A stretch of DNA of 64,000 nt from Vibrio fortis (lineage in GTDB: Bacteria > Pseudomonadota > Gammaproteobacteria > Enterobacterales > Vibrionaceae): positions 124,001-188,000 of the forward strand of contig NZ_AP025489.1 of the NCBI RefSeq assembly GCF_024347475.1. The letters run 5' to 3'. The translations under genes and the position numbers were made by a program. Shown here piece by piece: positions 40,956-50,287 of the stretch. The stretch's first letter is position 1, and each line of letters opens with the position of its first letter. The notes beneath the pieces were generated by a model that did not search any database, was not told the origin of the DNA, and was given only the letters and a program-made list of their open reading frames with translations.

Positions 40956-42659
40956 ATGACTAAGATTCTTATCGTTGGTGGCGTTGCTGGCGGAGCATCT
41001 GCTGCTGCGAGAGCGCGACGTTTAAGTGAAGATGCAGAAATCATCATGTTCGAAAGAGGAAATTTCGTCTCATTTGCTAATTGTGGTTTGCCATACCACA
41101 TAGGTGGGGACATTAAGGATAGAAGTAAGCTCCTTCTGCAAACTCCAGAGAGCTTCTTAGCTCGATTTAACGTCGATGTTCGCGTTATGAACGAAGTCGT
41201 ATCCATCAACCGACACAACAAACAGGTCACAGTTAAGAATCTACTGGACGGTAGTGAGTATATTGAAAGCTACGACTTCCTTTTGCTCAGCCCTGGAGCC
41301 GGCCCAGTGGTTCCTCCAATACCTGGAATTAATAACCCATTGACCCACTCGCTACGTAACATTCCAGATATGGATCGTATTATTCAAACGATACAAATGA
41401 ATAAGCCTGAACACGCGACTGTCGTTGGTGGCGGATTCATCGGTTTAGAAATGATGGAAGCCTTTCATCAACTGGGAATTAAAACCACGCTAATTGAGAT
41501 GGCGGATCAGGTGATGACTCCTGTTGATCGCGAAATGGCAGGCTTTGCTCATGCCGAAATTCGCGAGCAAGGGGTTGACCTTAAATTAGGCGTTGCACTT
41601 CAAGCGGTCGAGTACATACCGAATGACCATATCGCTAGTATCGGCTCTGGTGAAGACGAAGAGCACCAACATATTGAGGGTGAGTTGAACCTTACTCTGA
41701 ACAACGGTGAGTCACTTACCACCGACATCTTAATCATGGCTATCGGTGTACGCCCTGAGACGAAATTGGCAGAAGAAGCTGGGCTTCAAATCGGTGAGTT
41801 AGGTGGTATCTACACCAATGAAATGATGCAGACTAGCGACCCTAGCATCTACGCCGTTGGTGATGCCGTCGAAGAAAAAGACTTTGTCACAGGTGCACAA
41901 ACTCTCGTTCCGCTTGCAGGGCCAGCTAACCGTCAAGGTCGTATGGCTGCCGACAACATGCTCGGACGCAATGAAACCTACCAAGGTACACAAGGCACGG
42001 CAATCTGTAAGATTTTTGATCTTGCCGTTGCCTCAACAGGTAAAAACGAGAAGCAGTTGAAACGTGAGGGTGTGGACTATGAAAAAGTCTATGTACACAC
42101 CGCAAGTCACGCTAGCTACTACCCTGGGGCTGAGATTGTCTCATTCAAAATGCTGTTTGAACCGTCTTCTGGAAAAATCCTGGGGGCACAAGCCGTCGGC
42201 AAAGATGGTGTCGATAAGCGTATTGATGTGATGGCGGTTGCTCAACGAGCCGGCATGACTGTCGAGCAGCTGCAACACTTGGAGCTCACTTACGCTCCAC
42301 CATATGGCAGTGCCAAAGATGTGATTAACCAAGCGGCTTTTGTGGCAAACAACATCGTCAAAGGTGACGCCAAACCAATCCACTTTGATGAGATCATTAA
42401 CCTCAATGACGATCAGATTCTGTTAGATGTACGAAATCCTGGCGAACTCGAAAACGTCGGCTTTATCTCTGGTGCTGTCAATATTCCAGTAGACCAGCTT
42501 CGACAGCGTATGGATGAGCTGCCAAAAGATAAAGAGATCATTATCTACTGCCAAGTAGGATTGCGTGGCAATGTGGCCTATCGCCAGCTGGTCAACAATG
42601 GGTTTAAAGCAAGAAACTTAATTGGCGGCTATCGCACCTTTAAGTTTGCTAACGCCTAA
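40956..42659 (+). CDS. CoA-disulfide reductase-rhodanese fusion (persulfide reductase type)
   Basis: 567 aa. FAD/NAD(P)H pyridine nucleotide-disulfide reductase domain (GGVAGGASAAARARRL, redox Cys43 in ANCGLPY, NAD-binding VVGGGFIGLEMME), dimerisation domain about 330-450, then a C-terminal rhodanese domain (about 470-567) with catalytic Cys532 in the loop CQVGLR. This fusion reduces CoA and protein persulfides with NADH and passes sulfane sulfur. Divergent from the ArsR/YeeE operon, it fits a sulfide detoxification or sulfur-use module. SD AAGGTGA before the ATG. Confidence 0.92.
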   Translation: MTKILIVGGVAGGASAAARARRLSEDAEIIMFERGNFVSFANCGLPYHIGGDIKDRSKLLLQTPESFLARFNVDVRVMNEVVSINRHNKQVTVKNLLDGSEYIESYDFLLLSPGAGPVVPPIPGINNPLTHSLRNIPDMDRIIQTIQMNKPEHATVVGGGFIGLEMMEAFHQLGIKTTLIEMADQVMTPVDREMAGFAHAEIREQGVDLKLGVALQAVEYIPNDHIASIGSGEDEEHQHIEGELNLTLNNGESLTTDILIMAIGVRPETKLAEEAGLQIGELGGIYTNEMMQTSDPSIYAVGDAVEEKDFVTGAQTLVPLAGPANRQGRMAADNMLGRNETYQGTQGTAICKIFDLAVASTGKNEKQLKREGVDYEKVYVHTASHASYYPGAEIVSFKMLFEPSSGKILGAQAVGKDGVDKRIDVMAVAQRAGMTVEQLQHLELTYAPPYGSAKDVINQAAFVANNIVKGDAKPIHFDEIINLNDDQILLDVRNPGELENVGFISGAVNIPVDQLRQRMDELPKDKEIIIYCQVGLRGNVAYRQLVNNGFKARNLIGGYRTFKFANA

Positions 42660-42748
42660 ACGAGACCTTGTAACAACTGCTTGCTCCCGAATCGCCAACA
42701 GATAGTCCGTGCAAGAAGTTAGTGTAATTAAGAGTCGCTGTAACACAT

Positions 42749-42794
42749 AACGCCCCTCTAGGTTACTGTTTATAGAACCTGAGGGGCGTTTTCG
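42749..42794. terminator. Strong terminator between reductase and protease-inhibitor genes
   Basis: Arms of about 15 bases (AACGCCCCTCTAGGTT and AACCTGAGGGGCGTT, one mismatch) with a T tract on the plus strand. Confidence 0.9.
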
Positions 42795-42819
42795 TATTAG
42801 AACAGATTATTGGAGTGTT

Positions 42820-43167
42820 TTACTGAGACAGCAGCTTTCGCACAGGCTCGGGCTCCGTATATTCCACTGATTGGTGGTTAGCAAGCTTATCCAATTCGGA
42901 TTGCTCGCCAATCACAATCAGCACATTCTGGTCCACCAGCACGTCTACCACTTGAACATCGTGTTGATGAAGCAGCGCTCTTACCTCGTCTTCCTTCCCT
43001 TCAACATACTTAACAAAGTAACGAGTAGGTTGTTGCTCCACTTGTTCAGGGCGTTTATCCACCAAAGGAAAGCCTTGGTTATTAGCCAAACTGTGTGAGC
43101 TCAGCCCGAGTGCTAAAAGCGCACTCACCCCCATTGCGGACAATGAAACAAAGTTCAACGCCTTCAT
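42820..43167 (-). CDS. Exported stand-alone I9/propeptide-like protease inhibitor
   Basis: 115 aa. Start ATG at 43167 rather than GTG at 43173: AAGGAG lies 5 bases before it. That SD overlaps the TAA of the protease gene, indicating coupling. Signal peptide of about 27 residues (SSHSLANN), then YFVKYVEGKEDEVRALLHQHDVQVVDVLVDQNVLIVIGEQSELDKLANHQSVEYTEPEP, which has the strand-helix-strand pattern and terminal VEYTEPE of subtilisin propeptides (inhibitor I9). The upstream protease has its own prodomain, so this is an extra inhibitor or folding helper. Confidence 0.72.
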   Translation of the reverse strand: MKALNFVSLSAMGVSALLALGLSSHSLANNQGFPLVDKRPEQVEQQPTRYFVKYVEGKEDEVRALLHQHDVQVVDVLVDQNVLIVIGEQSELDKLANHQSVEYTEPEPVRKLLSQ

Positions 43168-43176
43168 AGTCACTCC

Positions 43177-45213
43177 TTATTGAAAGGTTAGTGTCCAACT
43201 GTTGATGGTTCCTGTGTCTCTTCTGGCACTGTCTACCGCTTTAAGTTCCCAAATGCCTTGAGATTCAAAACCCGTAAAGTCGACTTGGAAGGTGGTATTG
43301 ATATCATTGGCACTACCGCCTTGATTGTCATGCAGAACCACTTGCCCACCCGTTGGAGAAGTGAGCGTGATACGCAGATCACCAATGTAGGTATGAGCAA
43401 CATCTAAATCAATCGTTACCAAACCCGCGTCACCAGAACGAACGACATCAAGTTCACTCACAACGCCCGCAGCACTGTTATCAGGAATCGCAACAGCATC
43501 AGAATTAGTGTAGCTATTTAGATCGCCTCCATTACCTGAGCCATCCGGGCCATTACAACCAGCATCTAAGTATTGCTTCGCAGCATCTGCATTCACAAGA
43601 CCATGACCAGTACGATTGTCACGACCCACGACATCGATATCCGTTGCTGTCTTGATCAACGCATTACGCACTTGTGAAGCGGTACATGTCGGGTGGTTAC
43701 TCCAAACCAAGCCTGCAACACCGGTGACATGCGGCGTCGCCATTGATGTACCGTTGTAGTACTCATAGTCTTCGTCTTTGGTGGTCGATACCGTAATTTC
43801 TTGACCAACATAGCCTAATAACTCCTGACCAAAGGCACGATCAACCGTCACCGACACCATGCGCGCAGCGTTGTTTTGATCGACTAAGAAAGGGTTCTGT
43901 AAGCCTGGAAGTGCTGAGTTACTATAAACAATCGCTGCACTTGCCCCTGCGTTGTAACACGCTTGAACAGCATCAACCTCAGGATAACTACTCGAAGACT
44001 GATTACCAACGCGTTCAACCAAGCAGATCTTGCCTGACATATCACCACAATTAAAACGACTGCCAGACACCTCGCAGCTTGCTAATGCCGCTGTAATGGA
44101 ACCTGAAACGGGATCAGGACCGTAACTGCCGCCACTCTGAACCAATCGGTTGTGAGGAACAATACCACGTTCAAATTGACTAACACCGTTAAGTTTGATG
44201 TCTGAAAGCTTACCTTCACCGACAGTAACGGTAGACAAAATCGCCACACCCGGACCTGAGATCTCGACTTGGTTTGTCGCCTGAGAGAACGCAGCATGAT
44301 CGCTCTTATCATCCACCGCAGCGACGGACATCACCGAGTCGTAAGATGCTGGATAACTGTGTGCCGTATTGCCGTCGTTACCTGCTGCTGCAATTAGCAG
44401 CACTCCATTATCGTATACCGCTTTTAGGGCATTTTTCTCGGTCACACTCGATTGGCTACCACCCAGGCTCATGTTGACCACATTAGCACCGTTGTCGGCA
44501 CAAGTTTGTACCGCCTTCACCAAGCTAGATGAGTACCCCCAACCCGCTTCATTGAACACCTTGACGATGTGCAGGTTCACGTTTTGATTAGGCATGATCC
44601 CTTTGATGCCCTCAGTATTAGCAATCGCTGCAATGGTGCCTGCTACGTGTGTACCGTGCGCGTTGTTATTCCCAGGAACGCTCCAAGAACCAGTGCCGCT
44701 GTCGTTAGTCCCCGACACAAGATTGCCACTCAGATCGTTATGAGCGAAGTCGTAGCCTGAATCGATAATGCATACGGTGCGATTACCTGCGTTCGAATCC
44801 TCCAGAAGCTGAGCATTCACCGCTTGATAGCCCCAAGGAACGGTTTCACTCAACAAGTAACGCGGAGGGTCAACCTCTACATACTCAACATCACTACGAT
44901 TGCGCAATTTCCCCAACTCTGAGTCTGCCATCTCCACACTGTAGATCGCATTTTTACCTAACTTTTCGACCTTACGTGCTTTGAGCTGATCGAGCACCGA
45001 CTCTTGCACAATGCGCGGCCCCCAAAACACGTTCCCACCCATGACGGAAGGGCTAGATGCATCCTCTTTAAACTTAACGATGTACTTGGTTGGCAAGTTG
45101 GATTCATCGAACCCAGAGAATGGAGCCGCCTGCGCTGACATAGACAATGTCATCGCCACTGCTACGGCGGACAGTGGCATTAAGCCTTTCATATTTAACG
45201 TTGTATAGTGCAT
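43177..45213 (-). CDS. Secreted subtilisin-like serine protease with PA and P domains
   Basis: 678 aa. Signal peptide (about 1-30), I9-like prodomain (about 40-122, TKYIVKFKED to VEYVEVDPPRYL), S8 catalytic domain with Asp151 (IIDSG), His186 (HGTHVAG), oxyanion Asn279 (AAAGND), Ser490 (NGTSMATPH), a PA domain insert about 345-470, and a C-terminal P/proprotein-convertase-like domain (about 565-678, IGDLRITLTSPTGGQVVLHDNQGG). All catalytic residues are present. SD AAGGA eight bases upstream of the ATG. Likely an extracellular nutrient or virulence-type protease; its companion inhibitor is encoded directly downstream. Confidence 0.93.
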   Translation of the reverse strand: MHYTTLNMKGLMPLSAVAVAMTLSMSAQAAPFSGFDESNLPTKYIVKFKEDASSPSVMGGNVFWGPRIVQESVLDQLKARKVEKLGKNAIYSVEMADSELGKLRNRSDVEYVEVDPPRYLLSETVPWGYQAVNAQLLEDSNAGNRTVCIIDSGYDFAHNDLSGNLVSGTNDSGTGSWSVPGNNNAHGTHVAGTIAAIANTEGIKGIMPNQNVNLHIVKVFNEAGWGYSSSLVKAVQTCADNGANVVNMSLGGSQSSVTEKNALKAVYDNGVLLIAAAGNDGNTAHSYPASYDSVMSVAAVDDKSDHAAFSQATNQVEISGPGVAILSTVTVGEGKLSDIKLNGVSQFERGIVPHNRLVQSGGSYGPDPVSGSITAALASCEVSGSRFNCGDMSGKICLVERVGNQSSSSYPEVDAVQACYNAGASAAIVYSNSALPGLQNPFLVDQNNAARMVSVTVDRAFGQELLGYVGQEITVSTTKDEDYEYYNGTSMATPHVTGVAGLVWSNHPTCTASQVRNALIKTATDIDVVGRDNRTGHGLVNADAAKQYLDAGCNGPDGSGNGGDLNSYTNSDAVAIPDNSAAGVVSELDVVRSGDAGLVTIDLDVAHTYIGDLRITLTSPTGGQVVLHDNQGGSANDINTTFQVDFTGFESQGIWELKAVDSARRDTGTINSWTLTFQ

Positions 45214-45702
45214 CTGCTTTTTCCTTTAGCATATTTTTATTCACACATAACCCATGAAGAATCATTTATAAAATCCACTCATGGGCTATTCAGCTATAAA
45301 TTAATTGCTCTAAAGTCCAAATCATTCACCACACAAATGTTTATTTCTTGAGCGGTTATCACTCGCTAAACCAAAAGAGTGAACACTCAATACCCAATTT
45401 ATCGTTTACAAAACCGCCAATTATCTATCAAAAACATGAATTTCGAGTTATTTTTATTGAGTATTTATTCTAATTGACAATAAATCTCATTAAAAAAGAA
45501 GAGGTAAGCCATAATCAATTATCTTGGAATTGATAAATAAATAACTAAGCACGCTTTCATACATGCTTTTGATTCCAATACGATGGTTATTGTTTGCTAC
45601 TCTTTTCCGATATGATTAGCCGTTGTGAATTACGTATAGTTATGCTTTTTGTTAAGCCCATGTTCGTCAAAACATTGTTCATATCGGAGTTGAGTTCAAT
45701 TT
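45214..45702. other. 489-bp AT-rich divergent spacer
   Basis: Between the protease and LysR genes. Contains an ATCAATT-N7-AATTGAT dyad (45514-45534) and long A/T runs; no ORF with an SD was found. It could hold regulator sites for the protease, possibly for the divergent LysR. Confidence 0.4.
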
Positions 45703-46608
45703 ATGAATTTACTACACCTACAAGCGCTTTTATTAGCCGCGGAGACAGGTTCAATTTCTGCTGCAGCTCGTAAGCTGGGGAAAAAGCAGCCGCAAGTTAG
45801 TCAATGGATCTCTGACTTAGAAATTGATCTTGGGGTTTCCTTTTTTGATAGAACTGGAAATAAAACATCACTCAGTAAGGATGGGGAGCGTTTGCTGCCT
45901 TATCTTTCCCACAGTATGAGTCAGCTTACCAAGCTGGTTAAAAGTGCTGAAATGATCGCCCAAGGAGAGTCGACCGTGGTGAGAATTGGGATTGAAAACT
46001 ATGTTCCCGACCTTGCTTTCGCCACCCCTCTTTCTCAAGCACTAGAGCTGCCTAATTTGTGTATCGAGGTGTATCGCGAAGATAAAGCGCAGCTCATGCA
46101 GGATCTAAATGAAGGCGACGTCGATATCATCATTACTCATGAGTCCGATATCCTTCATCATCAAAACTTCGAATATTGTCGCGTAGGTCATTACAGAGAA
46201 GTATTAACGTGCAGCCCAAAGCATCCTCTTAGTCAATTGCCGGTCGTTACAACCAATGACTTAAGCCAACACCGTGAGCTAATTTGGGGGGAAACAGATA
46301 GCGATCTTGAAACGATCAATGAAAATCACGATGGTTTTAGTCCTAATTTTGGCTTTTTCTCGGACGTACAACTTCTAATAGCGATGCTAACACGCGACAA
46401 AGGGTTTGCGTTTTTGCCCAACGAGTGTGTTGATGCCTACATTAAAAATGGCGAGCTCATAGCTCTGAATTGTGATTTTGAGCCAGTGGGGATAGATCGA
46501 AGAATTGAGTTATGTTGGCGCAACGGCTTAACGCTGTCTCAGTATGGTCTTCAAATCGTAGAGGCTTTCAAAAATAGTCACCAACTACAAAGTCGCCCTA
46601 TTACTTAG
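45703..46608 (+). CDS. LysR-family regulator
   Basis: 301 aa. HTH SISAAARKLGKKQPQVSQWI with an unusual basic KKQPQVS recognition helix, then a full effector domain. Its stop lies 8 bp inside the convergent membrane protein gene. It is divergent from the protease gene with 489 bp between. Targets could be the protease or the amidohydrolase unit; position alone does not decide. Confidence 0.9.
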   Translation: MNLLHLQALLLAAETGSISAAARKLGKKQPQVSQWISDLEIDLGVSFFDRTGNKTSLSKDGERLLPYLSHSMSQLTKLVKSAEMIAQGESTVVRIGIENYVPDLAFATPLSQALELPNLCIEVYREDKAQLMQDLNEGDVDIIITHESDILHHQNFEYCRVGHYREVLTCSPKHPLSQLPVVTTNDLSQHRELIWGETDSDLETINENHDGFSPNFGFFSDVQLLIAMLTRDKGFAFLPNECVDAYIKNGELIALNCDFEPVGIDRRIELCWRNGLTLSQYGLQIVEAFKNSHQLQSRPIT

Positions 46609-47032
46609 AGTGATTATCTGGCGTTTCAGAAGTCGCGATTAAAGCATCCCACCAATCATAGATATACAGAGATGCGTAAATTGGGAGAACAGCCCATAGC
46701 AATGGGTCATCCCATACTGTTGACGTTATTCCAATGGCTGCAATAGCCAAAATAATAAGCTCAGAAATACCAATCAGTAAGAGTAATTTGGTTAAATGAG
46801 CCAGTGCTCGTTGAACTACATTTGAGAGCTGTGTTTTTTGATAAGTAGCTTCGAAAAGGCCAATGATACCTGCGGCCATTAACAGCCCAATCACGGAAAG
46901 GATTGCACTTTGGTTTTCTTGTTCCATCTGACGCATGCTGTCAAATGTAAACCGGAACAATAGAGGCACAATAAATAATAGAAGTACCAACTGCCTAACT
47001 GCTATTTCGACAAAAAAGTGTTTTTTCTGCAT
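46601..47032 (-). CDS. Four-TM inner-membrane protein of unknown function
   Basis: 143 aa from ATG 47032, which has GGAG six bases upstream; the longer frame to 47110 would overlap the amidohydrolase gene and has no SD. Four TM helices (about 14-30, 46-63, 85-105, 112-128) and a C-terminal YDWWDALIATSETPDNHSK. Cotranscribed with the amidohydrolase gene (49-bp gap). No family recognised. Confidence 0.65.
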   Translation of the reverse strand: MQKKHFFVEIAVRQLVLLLFIVPLLFRFTFDSMRQMEQENQSAILSVIGLLMAAGIIGLFEATYQKTQLSNVVQRALAHLTKLLLLIGISELIILAIAAIGITSTVWDDPLLWAVLPIYASLYIYDWWDALIATSETPDNHSK

Positions 47033-47081
47033 ATTAGACTCCACTAGAAAGGGTGTAGAGATAACTCCACACCCAAGTTTT

Positions 47082-48758
47082 TTACTCTTCAGCGTCAAAT
47101 ACAATATCACCCTGTAGTACCGTCATTAATATCTCCGTATCGGCGATATCATCTGGCGATAAGCGAGTAATGTCGCGATCTAAGATCGCAAAGTCTGCTG
47201 ACTTTCCAACTTCTATGGAACCTGTAATCTCTTGTATACCAAGACTTTTTGCTGCGTTAATGGTATACGCATCAATGGCAGACTTTACATCAGGTAATCC
47301 GGTGTTTCCCATTCTTATGCTGTTTGCAATCCCGACAAGCGGGTTAAGTTCGTGAACATTCCAGTCACTACTTAATGTCAGGTTAGCTCCCGTATCAAAA
47401 ATAGCTTTAAGATTCATAAGTGCCTGTGCTCTTTTTGCGCCTAGGAATAGCTTAGCCCATGAATGGTCGTGCTCAACAACATATTCCGAACCGACTTGAA
47501 AATCCGCAGTGACATCAAGAGTAGCAAAGCGATTCACATCTTTGGGGTCAACAAGCTCGACATGAGTCAGGGTGTATGGTTTCGTTGAGCCATTCCTACG
47601 AGTATGCTCCACGGCATTAAGCGACTCGCGCACTGCACCGTCTCCAATCGCATGAATATGTGCGCTATAACCAATCTTATCCAATGCATCCAACCACGTT
47701 TTCATCTCGCTTGGTGGTATATAGTTAATACCGTAAGGCTCATCGGGAATGTAAGTATCTAAATAAGGTGCAAGTGTTTTAGCGGTGCCGTTTATGGTAA
47801 TTCCGTCACTGTACATTTTTACCTGGTCTACCAATAACAAACCGGATGTATCACTAGTTTGAATTGTTTTCAGGAATGCTAACTGCGGCTCCATAGAGTC
47901 TGCAGGATACACCCAAGGACGCAGAGAAACTCGCGCAGTTAGATTGCCGTCTTTTTCTACTTGTTTCCAAACTTCATACCAGCCACGCTTCCAGTACAGT
48001 CGCCCATCACCAATAGTTGTTATTCCATAAGCTGCCGACTCTTCTAAACCTGCCATTAAACCGTCATAACTTTGGTTGAACTGCCCTTCCAGACTATTCC
48101 ACGCCATCTCCATCACGATATCGCCAGCATTATCAAATAAGATTCCATTAAGTTCTCCGGTAAAAGGGTCTTTAAGAATCTTCCCGCCTTGCGGTTCTGG
48201 CGAGTCTTTAGTAATTCCAGCCAGCTCCATTGCTACAGAGTTAACCCACATCGAGTGCGAAGTCTGCTCCATGATAACAACGGGGCGATCAGGAAAAACA
48301 CCATCTATCACCTCCAGAGGAGTTTGTGTATTCGTTTCATTTAGAATGGCATCAAGCGAAAAACCATACCCCATCAGCCAACCTTTAGATTTACTGCTCC
48401 GGCTACACGCCTGTAAGTAAGGAATCTGACCTTCCAATGAAGCATCCATACTCAGCTCGCAATTACCACCCGCTTCGGAAGCGGCTTCAAATACGTGATT
48501 ATGGTTATCAATAAAACCTGGCATGACATAAGCGTGTTCGAGATCGATGATTTCTGTGCTTTGATTACGATACGGCTTGGCGTCTGCCCCATTACCGACA
48601 AACACGATATTTCCATCATGAATGGCAATCGTATTCGCTTCTTCGTAACCATAAATTTTTGCGTTGGTTAAAATCGTATCAGCGTTTTCAGTAGCCAATG
48701 CATTCGAACTCATTGTTAAACTCACTATCAGTGTCAAAGGAAGGATTCGGCTCATCAT
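47082..48758 (-). CDS. Exported YtcJ-like amidohydrolase
   Basis: 558 aa. Signal peptide of about 22 residues (SSNALATE), then an amidohydrolase TIM barrel: PGFIDNHNHVFE (metal HxH), a lysine region (VDQVKMYSDG), HAIGDGAV (metal His), THVELVDPKDV, SDWNVHELNPLVGI (metal Asp), and the C-terminal composite-domain strand IEVGKSADFAILDRDI. The YtcJ/ExoG-type sequence pattern points to a cytosolic-family enzyme that here is exported; substrate unknown. First gene of a two-gene unit with the membrane protein. Confidence 0.88.
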   Translation of the reverse strand: MMSRILPLTLIVSLTMSSNALATENADTILTNAKIYGYEEANTIAIHDGNIVFVGNGADAKPYRNQSTEIIDLEHAYVMPGFIDNHNHVFEAASEAGGNCELSMDASLEGQIPYLQACSRSSKSKGWLMGYGFSLDAILNETNTQTPLEVIDGVFPDRPVVIMEQTSHSMWVNSVAMELAGITKDSPEPQGGKILKDPFTGELNGILFDNAGDIVMEMAWNSLEGQFNQSYDGLMAGLEESAAYGITTIGDGRLYWKRGWYEVWKQVEKDGNLTARVSLRPWVYPADSMEPQLAFLKTIQTSDTSGLLLVDQVKMYSDGITINGTAKTLAPYLDTYIPDEPYGINYIPPSEMKTWLDALDKIGYSAHIHAIGDGAVRESLNAVEHTRRNGSTKPYTLTHVELVDPKDVNRFATLDVTADFQVGSEYVVEHDHSWAKLFLGAKRAQALMNLKAIFDTGANLTLSSDWNVHELNPLVGIANSIRMGNTGLPDVKSAIDAYTINAAKSLGIQEITGSIEVGKSADFAILDRDITRLSPDDIADTEILMTVLQGDIVFDAEE

Positions 48759-48992
48759 TTACTCCTTTCACTCCCTAAAGCCTTATTGCTTTATGATTGC
48801 AGGAAGCGATTTGTTATGCGTTGAATAAAGGTTAAAGCAACAAGCGAGAAAAAGAAAAATAGCGAGTATAAGAATATTTAGATAGCCAGATCGTTGTACT
48901 CTCGTCACAAAGATGAGTACCCTGCATAACAGGATGGTACTGGCTTTCGACTTTACCAATGCTACTACCCAAACTTAACCAAAAGACTGACT

Positions 48993-49238
48993 ATGAAATT
49001 TGATATCAACACATTGAAACACCACCAACTCGTCGAAGATGGCCAACTAGAAGGGTGCTACATTCATCAGCCAGTTCAAGGCAGCCAAGAAGATGATAAA
49101 GAAGTAGTAGCCGAGCGCAAAACGCTCGAGCAAATGGGGTTTAAAGTCGTTCAGGTTAAGGCAAAAGGCGGGACAACAACCTTTGCCGAAGCAATGCAAA
49201 AGCTTGCTAAGAAGACGGGGCATATACCTAAAGAATAA
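48993..49238 (+). CDS. Small basic hypothetical protein
   Basis: 81 aa, no signal or TM. MKFDINTLKHHQLVEDGQLE, one Cys, a charged middle, then a basic end (KLAKKTGHIPKE). ATG start with a poor SD, but a single clean ORF in a 520-bp gap between convergent units. No family recognised; may be a small nucleic-acid-associated or regulatory protein. Confidence 0.55.
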   Translation: MKFDINTLKHHQLVEDGQLEGCYIHQPVQGSQEDDKEVVAERKTLEQMGFKVVQVKAKGGTTTFAEAMQKLAKKTGHIPKE

Positions 49239-49284
49239 ACACCGAGTAATTAAGCGGCGTAGTTCTCCATGTGGTCGTCTTTTC

Positions 49285-50184
49285 CTACGAAGTAATGATG
49301 CGAGTAAAATTCGCCTTTAAAAACTTCAAGAATAGCGATAAGCGAAACGGTACATGCTTGCGAGTTGGATACATACCATAGATATTCACTATCGGAAAAT
49401 TGGCAACATTTTCAATTTGAACTAAATGCCCGCGCTTCACATGGGGATTAACGAATACACTTGGTATCATCGCAATCCCCATTCCATCTAAAGTCGCTTG
49501 AATTAACGTGTGTGTATCTGAAATAACAGCGACCCAAGGCTGCCTATAGGAAAGGCTTTTTCCATCAATGGTGAGTGTCCAGTAATCCCCATCTCTTGAA
49601 TTCCCCATATGTAAACAATCGTGATCCATCAGCTCAGTATAATCAGTTGGAGCTTGATATTGTTCTATGTATGAAGGAGCCGCATAAAGGCCGAATTCTG
49701 ACTCTCCGAGCTTAGTTGCGATATAAGAAGAATCCTGAAGTTCGAAGGAAAATCGAATACTCAGATCTATCTCCTCCTCAATCAAATTTATATGATGGTT
49801 CGACAAAGCTAAATCAAAACGAATACCTGGATATTCGTTACGAAACTCTTTGATAGCCTTCATTAAAAAAGATCCCATGGCATCAGGTGCGGACAAACGA
49901 ATGAGCCCTTCTGGGTTATTTTGATGTGCTGTCGCCAATGAGTCCTCGAGCTGCTCAATATCACTTAACACCGCTTTCGCCCCCTCGTAATAGGCTTTGC
50001 CTCCCGGTGTAAGGTGCATACTGCGCGTTGTGCGATTTAACAACACAAATCCTAGTGAGTCTTCTAACGCGGCAATATGTCTACCAACAATCGCAGGTGT
50101 GATACCCAGTGATTTTGCCGCTTTAGAAAAGCTCCCTTTATCGACAACAGAGCAAAACAGCTGCATATTCCGGTACTTATCCAT
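49285..50184 (-). CDS. LysR-family regulator divergent from MBL-grxB-MFS operon
   Basis: 299 aa. N-terminus MDKYRNMQLFCSVVDKGSFSKAAKSLGITPAIVGRHIAALE, a LysR HTH of the AaeR/DsdC-like subgroup with a full effector domain. Starts 104 bp from the divergent metallo-hydrolase gene. The unit it faces encodes a periplasmic hydrolase, a glutaredoxin and an efflux carrier, so it may respond to an electrophile or quinone-like compound; this is inference from neighbours. Confidence 0.9.
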   Translation of the reverse strand: MDKYRNMQLFCSVVDKGSFSKAAKSLGITPAIVGRHIAALEDSLGFVLLNRTTRSMHLTPGGKAYYEGAKAVLSDIEQLEDSLATAHQNNPEGLIRLSAPDAMGSFLMKAIKEFRNEYPGIRFDLALSNHHINLIEEEIDLSIRFSFELQDSSYIATKLGESEFGLYAAPSYIEQYQAPTDYTELMDHDCLHMGNSRDGDYWTLTIDGKSLSYRQPWVAVISDTHTLIQATLDGMGIAMIPSVFVNPHVKRGHLVQIENVANFPIVNIYGMYPTRKHVPFRLSLFLKFLKANFTRIITS

Positions 50185-50287
50185 TTGATACCTTTTGTAT
50201 TAAGTGAAGTTACTTTTACGCCTATTGTTCTATTCATTGATGTTAATTATCTTCTGTTTCATCATCAACAGTGAAACGGAAATAATC

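Noticed and set aside
44082..45208. ORFs overlapping the subtilisin gene on both strands
   Set aside because: Protease motifs and domain order prove the long frame; others are chance.
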